In this document: piece by piece, positions 23,348 through 31,597 of the stretch
Numbering within the stretch: position 1 is the first letter of the stretch
How the letters are laid out: every line of letters starts with the position of its first letter
Translations under genes and position numbers: made by a program
DNA from: an uncultured Lachnospiraceae bacterium
Lineage (GTDB): Bacteria; Bacillota; Clostridia; Lachnospirales; Lachnospiraceae
Assembly (NCBI GenBank): GCA_905233905.1
Contig: CAJOFN010000004.1
Coordinates: 1-47,681 of the forward strand
DNA length: 47,681 nt
Direction: 5' to 3'
Notes under the pieces: generated by a model
The model's database searches: none
What the model was told of the DNA's origin: nothing
The model's input: the letters and a program-made list of their open reading frames with translations, nothing else

Positions 23348-24750
23348 TGCGCTCCGTCACCCTTTAATACGATGCCCACAGTCCTGAAAAGTATCGCAAA
23401 ATCCATTCCCAGGGACCAGTTCATGATATATTCGGTATCAAGCTGTACAACCTTTTCAAAGTCAGTGATCTTGTTGCGTCCGTTAGACTGCCACATGCCT
23501 GTAAGGCCTGGCTTGATGCCCAGTCTTGCTTTGTGGTGCCGCTCATACTGCTCGAATTCTTTTTCTGTGGGAGGACGCGTACCTACCAGGCTCATATCGC
23601 CCTTTAAAACATTCCAGAACTGGGGAAATTCATCAATGGAATATTTGCGCATAAAACGTCCGATGGGTATGATACGGGGATCGTTTTCCATTTTAAACAT
23701 GGCACCCTGCATTTTGTTTTTTGCCTGAAGGGATTCCTGCAGCTTGTCGGCGCCGGAAACCATTGTCCTGAATTTGTAAAAGACAAAACGCCTTCCGCCC
23801 TTTCCTATGCGGATGGACGAATAGAAAATGGGCCCCGGGGACTGGAATTTGATGATCGGGCCAAAGATAATGGTAAATATTATTGTAAATACCATTCCGA
23901 CAATTCCGCCGATAATGTCTATAAGCCTCTTTACAGCCAGCTTCCATGTGCTGGTTATCTTCATGCTGGAGGTCATAACAAGATAGTTGGCGTAGGACTC
24001 TATCATGCGGTTGGGGATCATCTTGTCGGTATGGACAAGTGAGATGTGGACCGTCATTCCAAGCTCAACAAGCTGGCTTGCGAGGCTTTCCGAGGATTCT
24101 CTGGTATTGCCGTCTATAAAGACCTCGTCTATGACTGCTGTGCGGACATACTCCCAGAAGGTATCTGCCGTGGCAACCACGGGGATGCCCTGTACCTTTT
24201 CTCCCCTTCTGTCCACATCAACTATTACCACACCGGATACAAGGAAGTCCGTGTATTTGCTGTGGGATATCTCATACAGGCAGCGGTCTACGGTCTTGCT
24301 GTCCGCCACGACAAGCATTATTGCCTTGTTGTGGCCTGAAAGCATGCGCTTTCTGACACGGCGCTTCCAGACAACCCTGAATCCGTATTCAAAAAATATC
24401 GCAAGGAATAAAAACGCGAACAAAAGCTGTCTGGAGTATATCTCAGACATCTTTGTGGCATAATTGAACAGAAGCACTCCGCCAAATACCATTAGACAAT
24501 GGACCACAGTAGCTGCAAACTCCTTGTCCTTTCTGCGGCGCAGAATACCCGAATAGCTTTCGCCGAAAAATATGACAACAATATCTACAAGCGCAACTAA
24601 TATGACAAGGCGCATGTAGAGACTGCTGGTAAAGATAATGTTGCCGAACCGCCACAGATAAGCCAGAAAAAGTGACAGCTCCAGCGCAAAGAGATCTATA
24701 AGTGTAAAATCGAGGTGCTTCATCCAGCCTCGTTTTTCCTCATGATACAT
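23344..24750 (-). CDS. Polyprenyl-phosphate sugar-1-phosphate transferase (WbaP/CpsE type)
   Basis: The 468-residue protein has four or five N-terminal membrane helices (1-140), a CoA-binding-like middle domain, a further helix near 275-295, and the C-terminal bacterial sugar transferase domain. That domain has FQSPGPIFYSSIRIGKGGRRF, FYKFRTM, SIDEFPQFWNVLKGDMSLVGTRPP and KPGLTGMWQSNGRN. It loads a sugar phosphate from a UDP-sugar onto undecaprenyl phosphate, starting a surface-polysaccharide repeat. It is the first gene of a pair with the GT2. Confidence 0.93.
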   Translation of the reverse strand: MYHEEKRGWMKHLDFTLIDLFALELSLFLAYLWRFGNIIFTSSLYMRLVILVALVDIVVIFFGESYSGILRRRKDKEFAATVVHCLMVFGGVLLFNYATKMSEIYSRQLLFAFLFLAIFFEYGFRVVWKRRVRKRMLSGHNKAIMLVVADSKTVDRCLYEISHSKYTDFLVSGVVIVDVDRRGEKVQGIPVVATADTFWEYVRTAVIDEVFIDGNTRESSESLASQLVELGMTVHISLVHTDKMIPNRMIESYANYLVMTSSMKITSTWKLAVKRLIDIIGGIVGMVFTIIFTIIFGPIIKFQSPGPIFYSSIRIGKGGRRFVFYKFRTMVSGADKLQESLQAKNKMQGAMFKMENDPRIIPIGRFMRKYSIDEFPQFWNVLKGDMSLVGTRPPTEKEFEQYERHHKARLGIKPGLTGMWQSNGRNKITDFEKVVQLDTEYIMNWSLGMDFAILFRTVGIVLKGDGAQ

Positions 24751-24770
24751 CTTTAGCCAATCCCTCCCGC

Positions 24771-25946
24771 TTATTTCGGATCAATCTGATCCAGACCATC
24801 TTTGAGGCGTTTTAAGGCATCAACAAGCTGCTGCCTGGGGCAGCCTATATTCATGCGCAAAAATGCTCTGCCACATTCCCCGTAAATATAGCCCGGGTTC
24901 AGGCGGAGTCCTGTCCTTGTCAGTATATGGCTCCAGAGCTTTTCGCTGTCGGTCTCCTCAAAGCCCGAACAGTCAAGCCACAAAAGATAGGTAGCCTGTG
25001 ATGCTGATAACCTTATCCTTGGAAGATTATTTGATAAAAAGGCATTTACGGTTTTCTTGTTGGAAAACAGATAATCCCTCAAATCATCAAGCCATTCGCC
25101 GCCCCTGGTATATGCAGCTATTGCCGCGTCTATGGAAAAAGCATCAGGCTCCTGGGCTTCGTCCGCACTAAGCGCCCTCGACATACGCTGCCGCAGTGAC
25201 CTGTTGGGGACACATACACAGGCTGTCTTTAAGCCCGCTATATTAAAGGACTTTGAGGGGGCTAAGCATATTATGGAATTATCCCGACATTCATCACTTA
25301 CACTTGCGTATGGAATGTAGGTAAAGCCGGGATCTGTCAGATCACAGTGTATCTCGTCACAGACCACCAGAACACCGAATTTTTGGGCAAGCTCACCTAT
25401 CTTTTTCAGATCGTCCTTTGTCCAGATATTGCCGGTAGGGTTATGGGGACTGCACAGTATCATCATCGTACAGGCAGGATCTGACATCTTCTCCTCTAAA
25501 TCGCCGAAATCCATGCTGTAAACGCCATTGTCATATGAGAGCCTGTTCTCGGAGACAATACGGCCGTTCTCCCTAATTATGGTAAAAAAATCATTATAAA
25601 CCGGTGTCTGGATGATGATATGATCCGCAGGCGAAGTAAACCTGCGTATGGCTGAGGCTACGGCAGGAATGACCCCGGTGGCGAAAATAAGCCAGTCCTT
25701 GTTCATCTCGAAGGAATAACGGTTCTTCCACCACAGAATATAGCTCTGTGCCCATTCAGGCGGGAGAATGCTGTAGCCGAACACGCCATGTACTGCCTGT
25801 CTCTCTACCGCCTCCCTTACAGCGGGAGCCGTGGGAAAATCCATATCCGCAACCCACATGGGATTGCCGCCTGCCGGAAGGAGCTCCCATTTCAGGGAAT
25901 GGGTCCGTGACCTGTCTGTTTTTTCGTTGAAGTCATATGCCAACAT
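24771..25946 (-). CDS. MalY/PatB-type pyridoxal-phosphate C-S lyase or aminotransferase
   Basis: The 391-residue protein starts YDFNEKTDRSRTHSLKWE and has PMWVADMDFPTAPAV, typical of the MalY/PatB branch. SPHNPTGNIWT, VVCDEIHCDLT and APSKSFNIAGLK (Schiff-base lysine) follow. Family members cleave cystathionine or cysteine conjugates and sometimes moonlight as regulators; the substrate cannot be fixed here. The gene stands 20 bases before the sugar-transferase gene but has its own upstream region with a TATAAT box. Confidence 0.9.
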   Translation of the reverse strand: MLAYDFNEKTDRSRTHSLKWELLPAGGNPMWVADMDFPTAPAVREAVERQAVHGVFGYSILPPEWAQSYILWWKNRYSFEMNKDWLIFATGVIPAVASAIRRFTSPADHIIIQTPVYNDFFTIIRENGRIVSENRLSYDNGVYSMDFGDLEEKMSDPACTMMILCSPHNPTGNIWTKDDLKKIGELAQKFGVLVVCDEIHCDLTDPGFTYIPYASVSDECRDNSIICLAPSKSFNIAGLKTACVCVPNRSLRQRMSRALSADEAQEPDAFSIDAAIAAYTRGGEWLDDLRDYLFSNKKTVNAFLSNNLPRIRLSASQATYLLWLDCSGFEETDSEKLWSHILTRTGLRLNPGYIYGECGRAFLRMNIGCPRQQLVDALKRLKDGLDQIDPK

Positions 25947-25978
25947 GCTGCTGTTACCTCATATCATTATATGCAAAA

Positions 25979-26002
25979 TGGAGTTGCCTCCCGACAACTC
26001 CA
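25979..26002 (-). terminator. Hairpin after the Panacea/MazF-like operon
   Basis: TGGAGTTG (25979-25986) pairs perfectly with CAACTCCA (25995-26002) around an 8-base loop. On the minus strand it is followed by TTTTG. The U-run is short, so it may be a weak terminator. A TATAAT box for the next gene follows directly. Confidence 0.5.
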
Positions 26003-26075
26003 CATTGTATCAAATATTATAAAATATATCAAACAAGCTCTAAAACATTCGACGAATCTTGAATATTCTCAAAAA

Positions 26076-26384
26076 TCACTGAAGAGTCATCAGTCTAAAT
26101 TCAAGTATAAGACGATCCCTCTCGTCGAGTTCTCCGACCTTCTCTATCATATCGCCTTTAACAAGCTTAATTGCCTTGTTAATCCTTACTGATGATTCCT
26201 TCACCAATCCCGCCTCATGCCAATACCTGATCCTGTACTCGTCCAATTCGTCTCCACGATCCGTCCCGGTTATCTTGTAAGCTATGATATATGCAGCGCT
26301 TCCTATGATAAGAACTGGTCTCGCTTTGACCTCCGGGCTGTCCTCAAATCTGACATTCGCCCTCCAAATGTCGTACCTCTTCAT
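26076..26384 (-). CDS. PemK/MazF-like toxin paired with a Panacea antitoxin
   Basis: From the ATG at 26384 the protein has 102 residues. MKRYDIWRANVRFEDSPEVKARPVLII is the characteristic start of MazF/PemK-like growth inhibitors (W in the second strand, then a Lys-x-RPVL motif). KITGTDRGDELDEYRI, WHEAGLVKESSVRINK and VGELDERDRLIL follow. MazF-type toxins cut RNA. Its ATG overlaps the antitoxin stop (ATGA), the standard coupling in such modules. A GTG at 26393 would add three residues. The toxin activity is inferred from the family and arrangement. Confidence 0.82.
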   Translation of the reverse strand: MKRYDIWRANVRFEDSPEVKARPVLIIGSAAYIIAYKITGTDRGDELDEYRIRYWHEAGLVKESSVRINKAIKLVKGDMIEKVGELDERDRLILEFRLMTLQ

Positions 26385-26917
26385 TCGTCCCACTCTTTTG
26401 GCAAGACCAGCACGCCATCTTCGTCTCTATAGCCTACGAAATCATCCTCTGAAAAAGAAGGATTGAAAGCCTCTACGGCCTGCTCATGGCTTTTGAAATA
26501 ATCGCTTATTACTTCTACCGGTATGAGCGTGTGTTTCTGCCCTTCCTTGTAGCACCTTCTCCAAGGAGTCCCTTGCCGATGCGTCATTTCCCGGAGTTCT
26601 CCCGCAGAGTACATACCGTATTTTATCAGTACCTGCCGAATGAAGTCCCTGTCTTCCTCGTCCATTTTTGCAACATCAAAATCACCACTTGCTGAAATTG
26701 GCTTGTTTCCATTGAGTATATACTTTGCGTACACGGAATTAACGACCGGTCCATGATCCCACGCCTCTATATCGTCATCGAAAGCAACCTTTCCACGCAC
26801 CAGCAAACTCTGCCCTTGCAGATAGTAAAGCAGCTTGTTGATTTTCATGTTCGTCATGTCTCCAAACAAGTCGCTTGCAAGAAAAACCATATACCCAGCC
26901 AAGTCTACAGCCTTCAT
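26381..26917 (-). CDS. Panacea (DUF4065/SocA-like) antitoxin
   Basis: The start chosen is the ATG at 26917, five bases after GAGGAGGG, giving 178 residues. A longer frame to 26989 has no ribosome site. The domain shows AGYMVFLASDLFGDMTNMKINKLLYYLQGQSLL, then AWDHGPVVNSVY and a C-terminal LREMTHRQGTPWRRC, all typical of DUF4065/Panacea. This domain is known to neutralise many unrelated toxins. Here the partner is a MazF-like protein encoded in an overlapping frame downstream. The C-terminal 30 residues are probably the toxin-specific extension. Confidence 0.87.
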   Translation of the reverse strand: MKAVDLAGYMVFLASDLFGDMTNMKINKLLYYLQGQSLLVRGKVAFDDDIEAWDHGPVVNSVYAKYILNGNKPISASGDFDVAKMDEEDRDFIRQVLIKYGMYSAGELREMTHRQGTPWRRCYKEGQKHTLIPVEVISDYFKSHEQAVEAFNPSFSEDDFVGYRDEDGVLVLPKEWDE

Positions 26918-26947
26918 ACTATCCCTCCTCTCGAATCTGATGATTTG

Positions 26948-26986
26948 ATTATAACATACTTTCGACTTATGTGGGTACGAAAATGT
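26948..26986 (-). promoter_or_regulatory. Promoter and candidate operator of the Panacea operon
   Basis: An extended -10 (TGTTATAAT, 26956-26948 on the minus strand) lacks a good -35 at the normal distance; a TTGACA lies 30 bases upstream. The inverted repeat ACATACTTTCG (26954-26964) and CGAAAATGT (26978-26986) covers the -35 zone and is a candidate site for autoregulation. Confidence 0.5.
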
Positions 26987-26997
26987 CAAGACAAAGA

Positions 26998-27030
26998 AGA
27001 ACGCCTTCAGGTTTTATGCCTGAAAGCGTT
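26998..27030 (-). terminator. Terminator of the alpha (rplQ) operon
   Basis: AACGCCTTCAGG (27000-27011) pairs with CCTGAAAGCGTT (27019-27030), 12 positions with one mismatch and a 7-base loop. U-rich sequence follows on both strands. It lies 65 bases after the rplQ stop codon. Confidence 0.85.
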
Positions 27031-27094
27031 TTTTCATGGTGCTTTTTTCACAGCCCCTTGCGTTGTCTTGAATCGTTGTGAAATTTCAGGTGTC

Positions 27095-27619
27095 TTATAC
27101 AAGCTCTAAAACAACTTCCAGGGCACCGTCGCCCTTTCTCTGTCCGATCTTGACGATCCTTGTGTATCCGCCATTGCGGCCGGCGTACTTAGGTCCTAAT
27201 TCATCAAGAACCTTTGCCGCAAGATCGACCTTCTTGTCCTCCCTGCGCTTCTCGCCCTTTTCCGTTACCGGATAAAGGTAAGCAAGCATCTGACGTCTTG
27301 CGTGAAGCCTTGAGGGCTTGTCCTTCTTGATCTTCTTCTCAACGGTCGTATAAACGGTTCTCTTCCTGCCGTCTACAACTTCCTTCCTGCGCTTGCCGTC
27401 CGCGTCACGCTCGGGAACCTTTGCCTGAACCGTAACCTCCTCGAAGTTGTCTCTCTCCCTGATGCCGAGAGCGATCATATGCTCTACGATCTTACGAACT
27501 TCCTTTGCCTTTGCCTCAGTGGTTACAATCCTGCCGTGATGCAGCAGGGCTGATACCTGTCCTCTCAGCAGAGCTTTTCTCTGGGAAGAAGTTCTGGAGA
27601 GCTTCCTGTACTTTGCCAT
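27095..27619 (-). CDS. rplQ: 50S ribosomal protein L17, with internal insertion
   Basis: The 174-residue protein starts MAKYRKLSRTSSQRKALLRGQVSALLHHGRI and ends GGYTRIVKIGQRKGDGALEVVLELV, both standard L17. Between about residues 60 and 105 it has an extra highly charged segment (ERDADGKRRKEVVDGRKR) before SRLHARRQMLAYLY. Typical L17 is about 115-125 residues, so the insertion accounts for the extra length. L17 lies near the exit tunnel of the large subunit. It is the last gene of the alpha operon. Confidence 0.96.
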   Translation of the reverse strand: MAKYRKLSRTSSQRKALLRGQVSALLHHGRIVTTEAKAKEVRKIVEHMIALGIRERDNFEEVTVQAKVPERDADGKRRKEVVDGRKRTVYTTVEKKIKKDKPSRLHARRQMLAYLYPVTEKGEKRREDKKVDLAAKVLDELGPKYAGRNGGYTRIVKIGQRKGDGALEVVLELV

Positions 27620-27673
27620 TGTAATCTTCCTTTCTATCGTGCTTGTAGTCTTACCGATAAAACTTTATATTTC

Positions 27674-27701
27674 GTAACTGTTCAGCCGACTGAATAGTTA
27701 C
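27674..27701 (-). repeat. Dispersed hairpin element, copy 2 (TCGG loop)
   Basis: GTAACTATTCAG pairs with CTGAACAGTTAC on the minus strand around a TCGG tetraloop, directly after the rpoA stop codon. The arms are identical over 11-12 bases to the copy at 14693-14718 while the loop differs. Confidence 0.7.
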
Positions 27702-28663
27702 TATATCTCATCGCTTTCCCTGAAGTGGAGTCCCATTTCGGAAAGCTTCTCAACAACCTCGTCTAAAGACTTGCGTCCAAGGTTGCGGACCTTCATCATC
27801 TCGTCCTGTGTCTTGTTGCAGAGCTCACCAACAGTGGAAATACCTGCTCTCTTCAAGCAGTTGTATGACCTTACGGAAAGCTCAAGCTCTTCGATCTGCA
27901 TCTCTGTAACGCGGTCTCTCTCGTCACCTGAGGATTCATTCATGATGGTGACATCCTCTGCCGCGTCAGAAAGGTTGATAAATAGATTAAGATGCTCGTT
28001 GAGAACCTTGGCCGCGAGACTTATGGCCTCATCGGGACCTAACGTACCATTGGTCCATACATCAAGGGTAAGCTTATCGTAATCGGTAACCTGACCGACA
28101 CGGGTATCCTCAACGTTCATATTTACCCTCTCAATGGGGGTATATATGGAATCTACGGCAATAACTCCTATGGGAGTGTCTTCGGTCTTGTTCTTTTCAG
28201 CGCCTACATAACCTCTGCCGTTGGTGATGGTCATCTCCATAATGAGCTTGGTATCAGCACCACCGTTGAGATGGGCTATCTCAAGATCCGGATTCATGAC
28301 CTCAATATCCTGGTCGAAGCGTATATCACTGGCGTGAACAACACCTTCACCCTCGAATTCGAGATATGCTGTCTTTGTCTCGTCTGTTTTGCTGGAATTG
28401 CGAAGAGCGAGATTCTTGATATTCATAATGATCTCGGCAACATCCTCTTTCACGCCCGGAAGGGTTGAAAACTCATGAAGCACGCCCTCGATCTTCACCT
28501 GGCTTACTGCCGTACCCGGAAGAGTAGACAGCATAATGCGACGCAGGGAATTGCCCAGCGTCACACCGTATCCACGTTCAAGAGGTTCCACAACAAAACT
28601 TCCAAAGGTCCTGTCCTCTGACATTTCCGTAATGGTGATATTGGGTTTCTCAAATTCAAACAA
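27701..28663 (-). CDS. rpoA: DNA-directed RNA polymerase subunit alpha
   Basis: The 320-residue protein has the N-terminal assembly domain ([34 protein letters not shown]) and the C-terminal DNA- and activator-binding domain ([26 protein letters not shown]). Two copies scaffold beta and beta-prime. It lies between rpsD (28 bases upstream) and rplQ. The 81-base gap before rplQ holds the dispersed hairpin. Confidence 0.99.
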   Translation of the reverse strand: MFEFEKPNITITEMSEDRTFGSFVVEPLERGYGVTLGNSLRRIMLSTLPGTAVSQVKIEGVLHEFSTLPGVKEDVAEIIMNIKNLALRNSSKTDETKTAYLEFEGEGVVHASDIRFDQDIEVMNPDLEIAHLNGGADTKLIMEMTITNGRGYVGAEKNKTEDTPIGVIAVDSIYTPIERVNMNVEDTRVGQVTDYDKLTLDVWTNGTLGPDEAISLAAKVLNEHLNLFINLSDAAEDVTIMNESSGDERDRVTEMQIEELELSVRSYNCLKRAGISTVGELCNKTQDEMMKVRNLGRKSLDEVVEKLSEMGLHFRESDEI

Positions 28664-28691
28664 GTGGGAAACCTCCTTTCCTTAGGCCTTA

Positions 28692-29285
28692 TTATTTGGA
28701 GTACAACTCGACGATCAACATCTCATCTACGGGAACGTCGATCTGCTCTCTGGACGGCAATTCCTTGATATTGCCCTTTAAAGCCTCAGGATCGAACTCA
28801 ATCCATTCAGGTACGACCCTGCCGCCTGTAGCCTCTATAATGTCCTTGACACGCTGCATGGACTTCTTTTTCTCTAAAACTTCGATAACATCTCCGGGCT
28901 TAACGAGATAAGAAGGGATATTAACGATCTTACCATTTACCGTGATGAACTTATGTCCTACCATCTGGCGTGATTCACGTCTGGTGCGGGCAAGTCCCAT
29001 TCTGAAAACTACATTGTCAAGACGGCTCTCAAGGATGCGCATGAGGTTCTCACCGGTCATGCCTTTCATGTTGTCGGCGCGTCTGTAGTAGTTGCGGAAG
29101 GGCTTCTCTAATACACCATAGATGAACTTTGCCTTTTGCTTTTCACGAAGCTGAAGACCGTACTCTGAAACCTTGCGATTAGATCTTATCAGCTTGCGTC
29201 TGGATTTCTTGTCTACTCCCAGAAATGCCGGCTCAAGTCCCAGGGAGCGGCACCTTTTTAAAATAGGCGTCCTGTTAACAGCCAT
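28692..29285 (-). CDS. rpsD: 30S ribosomal protein S4
   Basis: The 197-residue protein has the S4 RNA-binding domain (LESRLDNVVFRMGLARTRRESRQMVGHKFITVNGK) and ends in a typical LYSK. The N-terminal zinc cysteines of some S4 proteins are absent, so this is the zinc-free form. S4 nucleates 16S assembly and can repress alpha-operon translation in enterobacteria. Such control is not demonstrated here. It sits in the alpha operon between rpsK and rpoA. Confidence 0.98.
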   Translation of the reverse strand: MAVNRTPILKRCRSLGLEPAFLGVDKKSRRKLIRSNRKVSEYGLQLREKQKAKFIYGVLEKPFRNYYRRADNMKGMTGENLMRILESRLDNVVFRMGLARTRRESRQMVGHKFITVNGKIVNIPSYLVKPGDVIEVLEKKKSMQRVKDIIEATGGRVVPEWIEFDPEALKGNIKELPSREQIDVPVDEMLIVELYSK

Positions 29286-29317
29286 TTTATAACCTCCTCA
29301 AAAATATGAAACGTAAA

Positions 29318-29710
29318 TCAAACTCTCCTGCGCTTAGGCGGGCGGCATCCGTTATGGGGAACCGGTGTAACATCCTTGATGGAAAGAACATCGATACCGC
29401 ATGCATTGATAGCCCTGATAGCCGCCTCACGACCGGAACCCGGTCCCTTTACAAATACGTCAACCTTTTTAAGGCCATGAGGAAGCGCTGCCTTTGCGGC
29501 TGTCTCAGCAGCCATCTGTGCAGCATAAGGAGTAGATTTCCTTGAACCTCTGAAGCCAAGTCCACCGGCACTTGCCCATGAAAGAGCGTTGCCCTGGGTA
29601 TCCGTCAACGTTACGATGGTATTGTTGAAGGATGCCTGGATATGAGCCTGACCATGTTCAACGTTTTTCTTCACACGCCTGCGCGTGGTCTTTTTAGTTG
29701 CCTTTGCCAT
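29318..29710 (-). CDS. rpsK: 30S ribosomal protein S11
   Basis: The 130-residue protein has the S11 motifs [42 protein letters not shown] and the C-terminal [17 protein letters not shown]. It lies in the platform of the 30S subunit near the mRNA exit channel and binds 16S rRNA with S18 and S6. Order and spacing in the alpha operon are standard. Confidence 0.99.
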   Translation of the reverse strand: MAKATKKTTRRRVKKNVEHGQAHIQASFNNTIVTLTDTQGNALSWASAGGLGFRGSRKSTPYAAQMAAETAAKAALPHGLKKVDVFVKGPGSGREAAIRAINACGIDVLSIKDVTPVPHNGCRPPKRRRV

Positions 29711-29749
29711 AAAAACTAACCTGCCTCCTAATTAAAATGATACTAAAAA

Positions 29750-30121
29750 TTATTTTTTCTTGTTTGCAACTGTACGCTTCGGTCCCTTGCGGGTACGGGC
29801 GTTTGTCTTGGTATTCTGACCACGGACAGGGAGACCCTTTCTGTGACGGATACCGCGATAACATCCAATCTCCTGAAGACGCTTGATATTAAGAGCAACC
29901 TCTCTGCGAAGGTCACCTTCTACCATATAATCTTCCTTGTCAATGACATCGGAGATCTTCTTAACCTCTTCGTCAGTAAGATCCTTAACCCTGGTGTCAG
30001 GGCTAACGCCTGCTGATGTTAAAATTTTGTTGGAGCTGGTCCTGCCGATACCGTAAATATAAGTAAGACCAATCTCTATTCTCTTTTCTCTGGGTAGATC
30101 CACCCCTGCGATACGAGCCAT
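29750..30121 (-). CDS. rpsM: 30S ribosomal protein S13
   Basis: The 123-residue protein begins [20 protein letters not shown] and has the helix-hairpin-helix [13 protein letters not shown] and the basic tail [18 protein letters not shown] that reaches the P-site tRNA. It contacts L5 at the head bridge. It follows rpmJ by 26 bases. Confidence 0.99.
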   Translation of the reverse strand: MARIAGVDLPREKRIEIGLTYIYGIGRTSSNKILTSAGVSPDTRVKDLTDEEVKKISDVIDKEDYMVEGDLRREVALNIKRLQEIGCYRGIRHRKGLPVRGQNTKTNARTRKGPKRTVANKKK

Positions 30122-30147
30122 TTGTACTCCTCCGAACTAATAAAGTA

Positions 30148-30261
30148 TTAACCCTGTCTCTGCTTGTGTTTGGGGTTCTCGCAAATAATACGAATACTGC
30201 CCTTTCTGCGGATAACCTTGCATTTCTCGCAAATGGGCTTCACTGATGAACGAACCTTCAT
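30148..30261 (-). CDS. rpmJ: 50S ribosomal protein L36
   Basis: A 37-residue frame starts at the ATG 30261, after GAGGAGG. It encodes [20 protein letters not shown] and ends NPKHKQRQG. The zinc ligands C11, C14, C27 and H32 are all present, so this is the zinc-binding paralogue type. It opens the alpha operon, directly behind a consensus promoter at 30327-30355. Confidence 0.97.
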   Translation of the reverse strand: MKVRSSVKPICEKCKVIRRKGSIRIICENPKHKQRQG

Positions 30262-30326
30262 GGGGATTCCTCCTCTCTTGTAATGGTATAAGTCAAAAGG
30301 ACCCCCGTGTGCGAAGTCCGCTGAAC

Positions 30327-30355
30327 ATTATACTCTCCTAAAGTGTAGATGTCAA
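30327..30355 (-). promoter_or_regulatory. Perfect-consensus promoter before rpmJ
   Basis: TTGACA (30350-30355), 17 bases, TATAAT (30327-30332) on the minus strand: a full match to the sigma-A consensus with ideal spacing. The leader of about 60 bases contains a small GGAC/GTCC hairpin followed by UUUU, and then a GAGGAGG site. Confidence 0.85.
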
Positions 30356-30374
30356 TAGAAAATCTCTTGGCAAA

Positions 30375-30593
30375 TCACTTGGCCCGCCAAATGATCCTGC
30401 CCTTGGAAAGATCATAGGGAGACATCTCTACCGTAACCTTATCTCCCGGGAGGATACGGATATAATTCATTCGAAGCTTACCGCTTATATGGGCAAGTAT
30501 CTGATGCCCATTCTCCAGTTCTACCTGAAACATGGCGTTGGGGAGCTTCTCTAATACCCGTCCCTCAACCTCGATCACATCTGCTTTTGACAA
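30375..30593 (-). CDS. infA: Translation initiation factor IF-1
   Basis: The 72-residue OB-fold protein ([39 protein letters not shown]) has standard length and sequence. IF-1 occupies the A site of the 30S subunit during initiation. It stands 92 bases after the KOW gene; that gap holds a CGTGC-GAA-GCACG hairpin. It is followed by the rpmJ promoter. Confidence 0.98.
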   Translation of the reverse strand: MSKADVIEVEGRVLEKLPNAMFQVELENGHQILAHISGKLRMNYIRILPGDKVTVEMSPYDLSKGRIIWRAK

Positions 30594-30685
30594 TTCTACT
30601 CTCCTTTTTTGTATTGCCCCCTCCCTCTGGTCGGCGGCCTGTCGTCGGGATCATTGAAAGATCGTGCTTCGCACGAGGATCCCTC

Positions 30686-30937
30686 CTATGAATTAGCTAA
30701 CCCGATGATCCTTCTAACACTTTCGTCTGTCCAGACGTCACAGTCGTCTGCCGCAGCTAAAAGCGTATCAGAAAAATGAATTATTGGCTGCACATGACGT
30801 CTTCTTTTGCGCTTGGGCTTGTCCATGGTGCGATTCCTGCCGTTGACCAGCACCACATCATTTCCGTCCTCTCCCAGCACGACATATAATTCACCTTTGT
30901 CGCGGCCGGTAATGGACCTTGCCATATACAGCTTCAT
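30686..30937 (-). CDS. KOW-domain RNA-binding protein (L14e-like)
   Basis: The 83-residue protein starts YMARSITGRDKGELYVVLGEDGNDVVLVNGR, the KOW fold seen in eukaryotic L14e/L27e. A basic stretch (PKRKRRRH) and an acidic C-terminal part follow. This small gene between adk and infA is common in Clostridia and its role is unknown; a ribosome- or rRNA-associated function is inferred from the domain and location. It begins 3 bases after the adk stop. A map gene, usual at this place, is absent. Confidence 0.85.
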   Translation of the reverse strand: MKLYMARSITGRDKGELYVVLGEDGNDVVLVNGRNRTMDKPKRKRRRHVQPIIHFSDTLLAAADDCDVWTDESVRRIIGLANS

Positions 30938-30940
30938 GGA

Positions 30941-31585
30941 TCATGCTCCCAAGATAGCCTGTATAGCTGAGAAAACCTCCTCCATGGAACGTGTGCCGTC
31001 CACTGTGCGCAAGATGTCTCTCTTCTGGTAGAAATCTATCAACGGCTGGGTCTGCTCATGATATACATTAAGTCTGTTCTTGACAGTCTCTTCCTTGTCA
31101 TCCTCACGCTGTACCAGCTTCTCGCCGCAGCGATCGCATATACCCTCTGTCTTGGGAGGGATTGATACGATGTGATAGGTGGCACCGCAGTTAAGGCAGG
31201 CACGTCTGCCGCTCATGCGTCCGATGATGTTGTCATCGGGAACATCTACATCAATCGCAAAGTCCATCTTCTGGCCTGCCGCATCAAGAGCCTTCTCCAA
31301 AGCTTCTGCCTGGGGGATGGTCCTGGGGAAGCCGTCAAGTACGAAACCGTCTTTGGCGTCATCCTGACTGATACGATCCATTACAAGATCACAGGTAAGC
31401 TCATCAGGAACGAGCTGTCCCTTGTCCATGTATTCCTTTGCCTTTTTGCCAAGGTCGGTACCCTGCTTGATATTGGCACGGAAAATATCTCCCGTAGAAA
31501 TGTGAGGAATACTATAATGGTCAGCTATCTGCTTTGCCTGGGTTCCTTTGCCCGCGCCGGGGGCTCCTAACATAATTATCTTCAT
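30941..31585 (-). CDS. adk: Adenylate kinase
   Basis: The 214-residue protein has the P-loop [16 protein letters not shown], the AMP-binding [11 protein letters not shown] and [14 protein letters not shown]. Its long lid holds a structural zinc site (CLNCG and CDRCG), as in Gram-positive enzymes. It interconverts ATP, AMP and ADP. The gene follows secY by 12 bases, the standard order. Confidence 0.98.
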   Translation of the reverse strand: MKIIMLGAPGAGKGTQAKQIADHYSIPHISTGDIFRANIKQGTDLGKKAKEYMDKGQLVPDELTCDLVMDRISQDDAKDGFVLDGFPRTIPQAEALEKALDAAGQKMDFAIDVDVPDDNIIGRMSGRRACLNCGATYHIVSIPPKTEGICDRCGEKLVQREDDKEETVKNRLNVYHEQTQPLIDFYQKRDILRTVDGTRSMEEVFSAIQAILGA

Positions 31586-31597
31586 ATAGTCTGCTCC

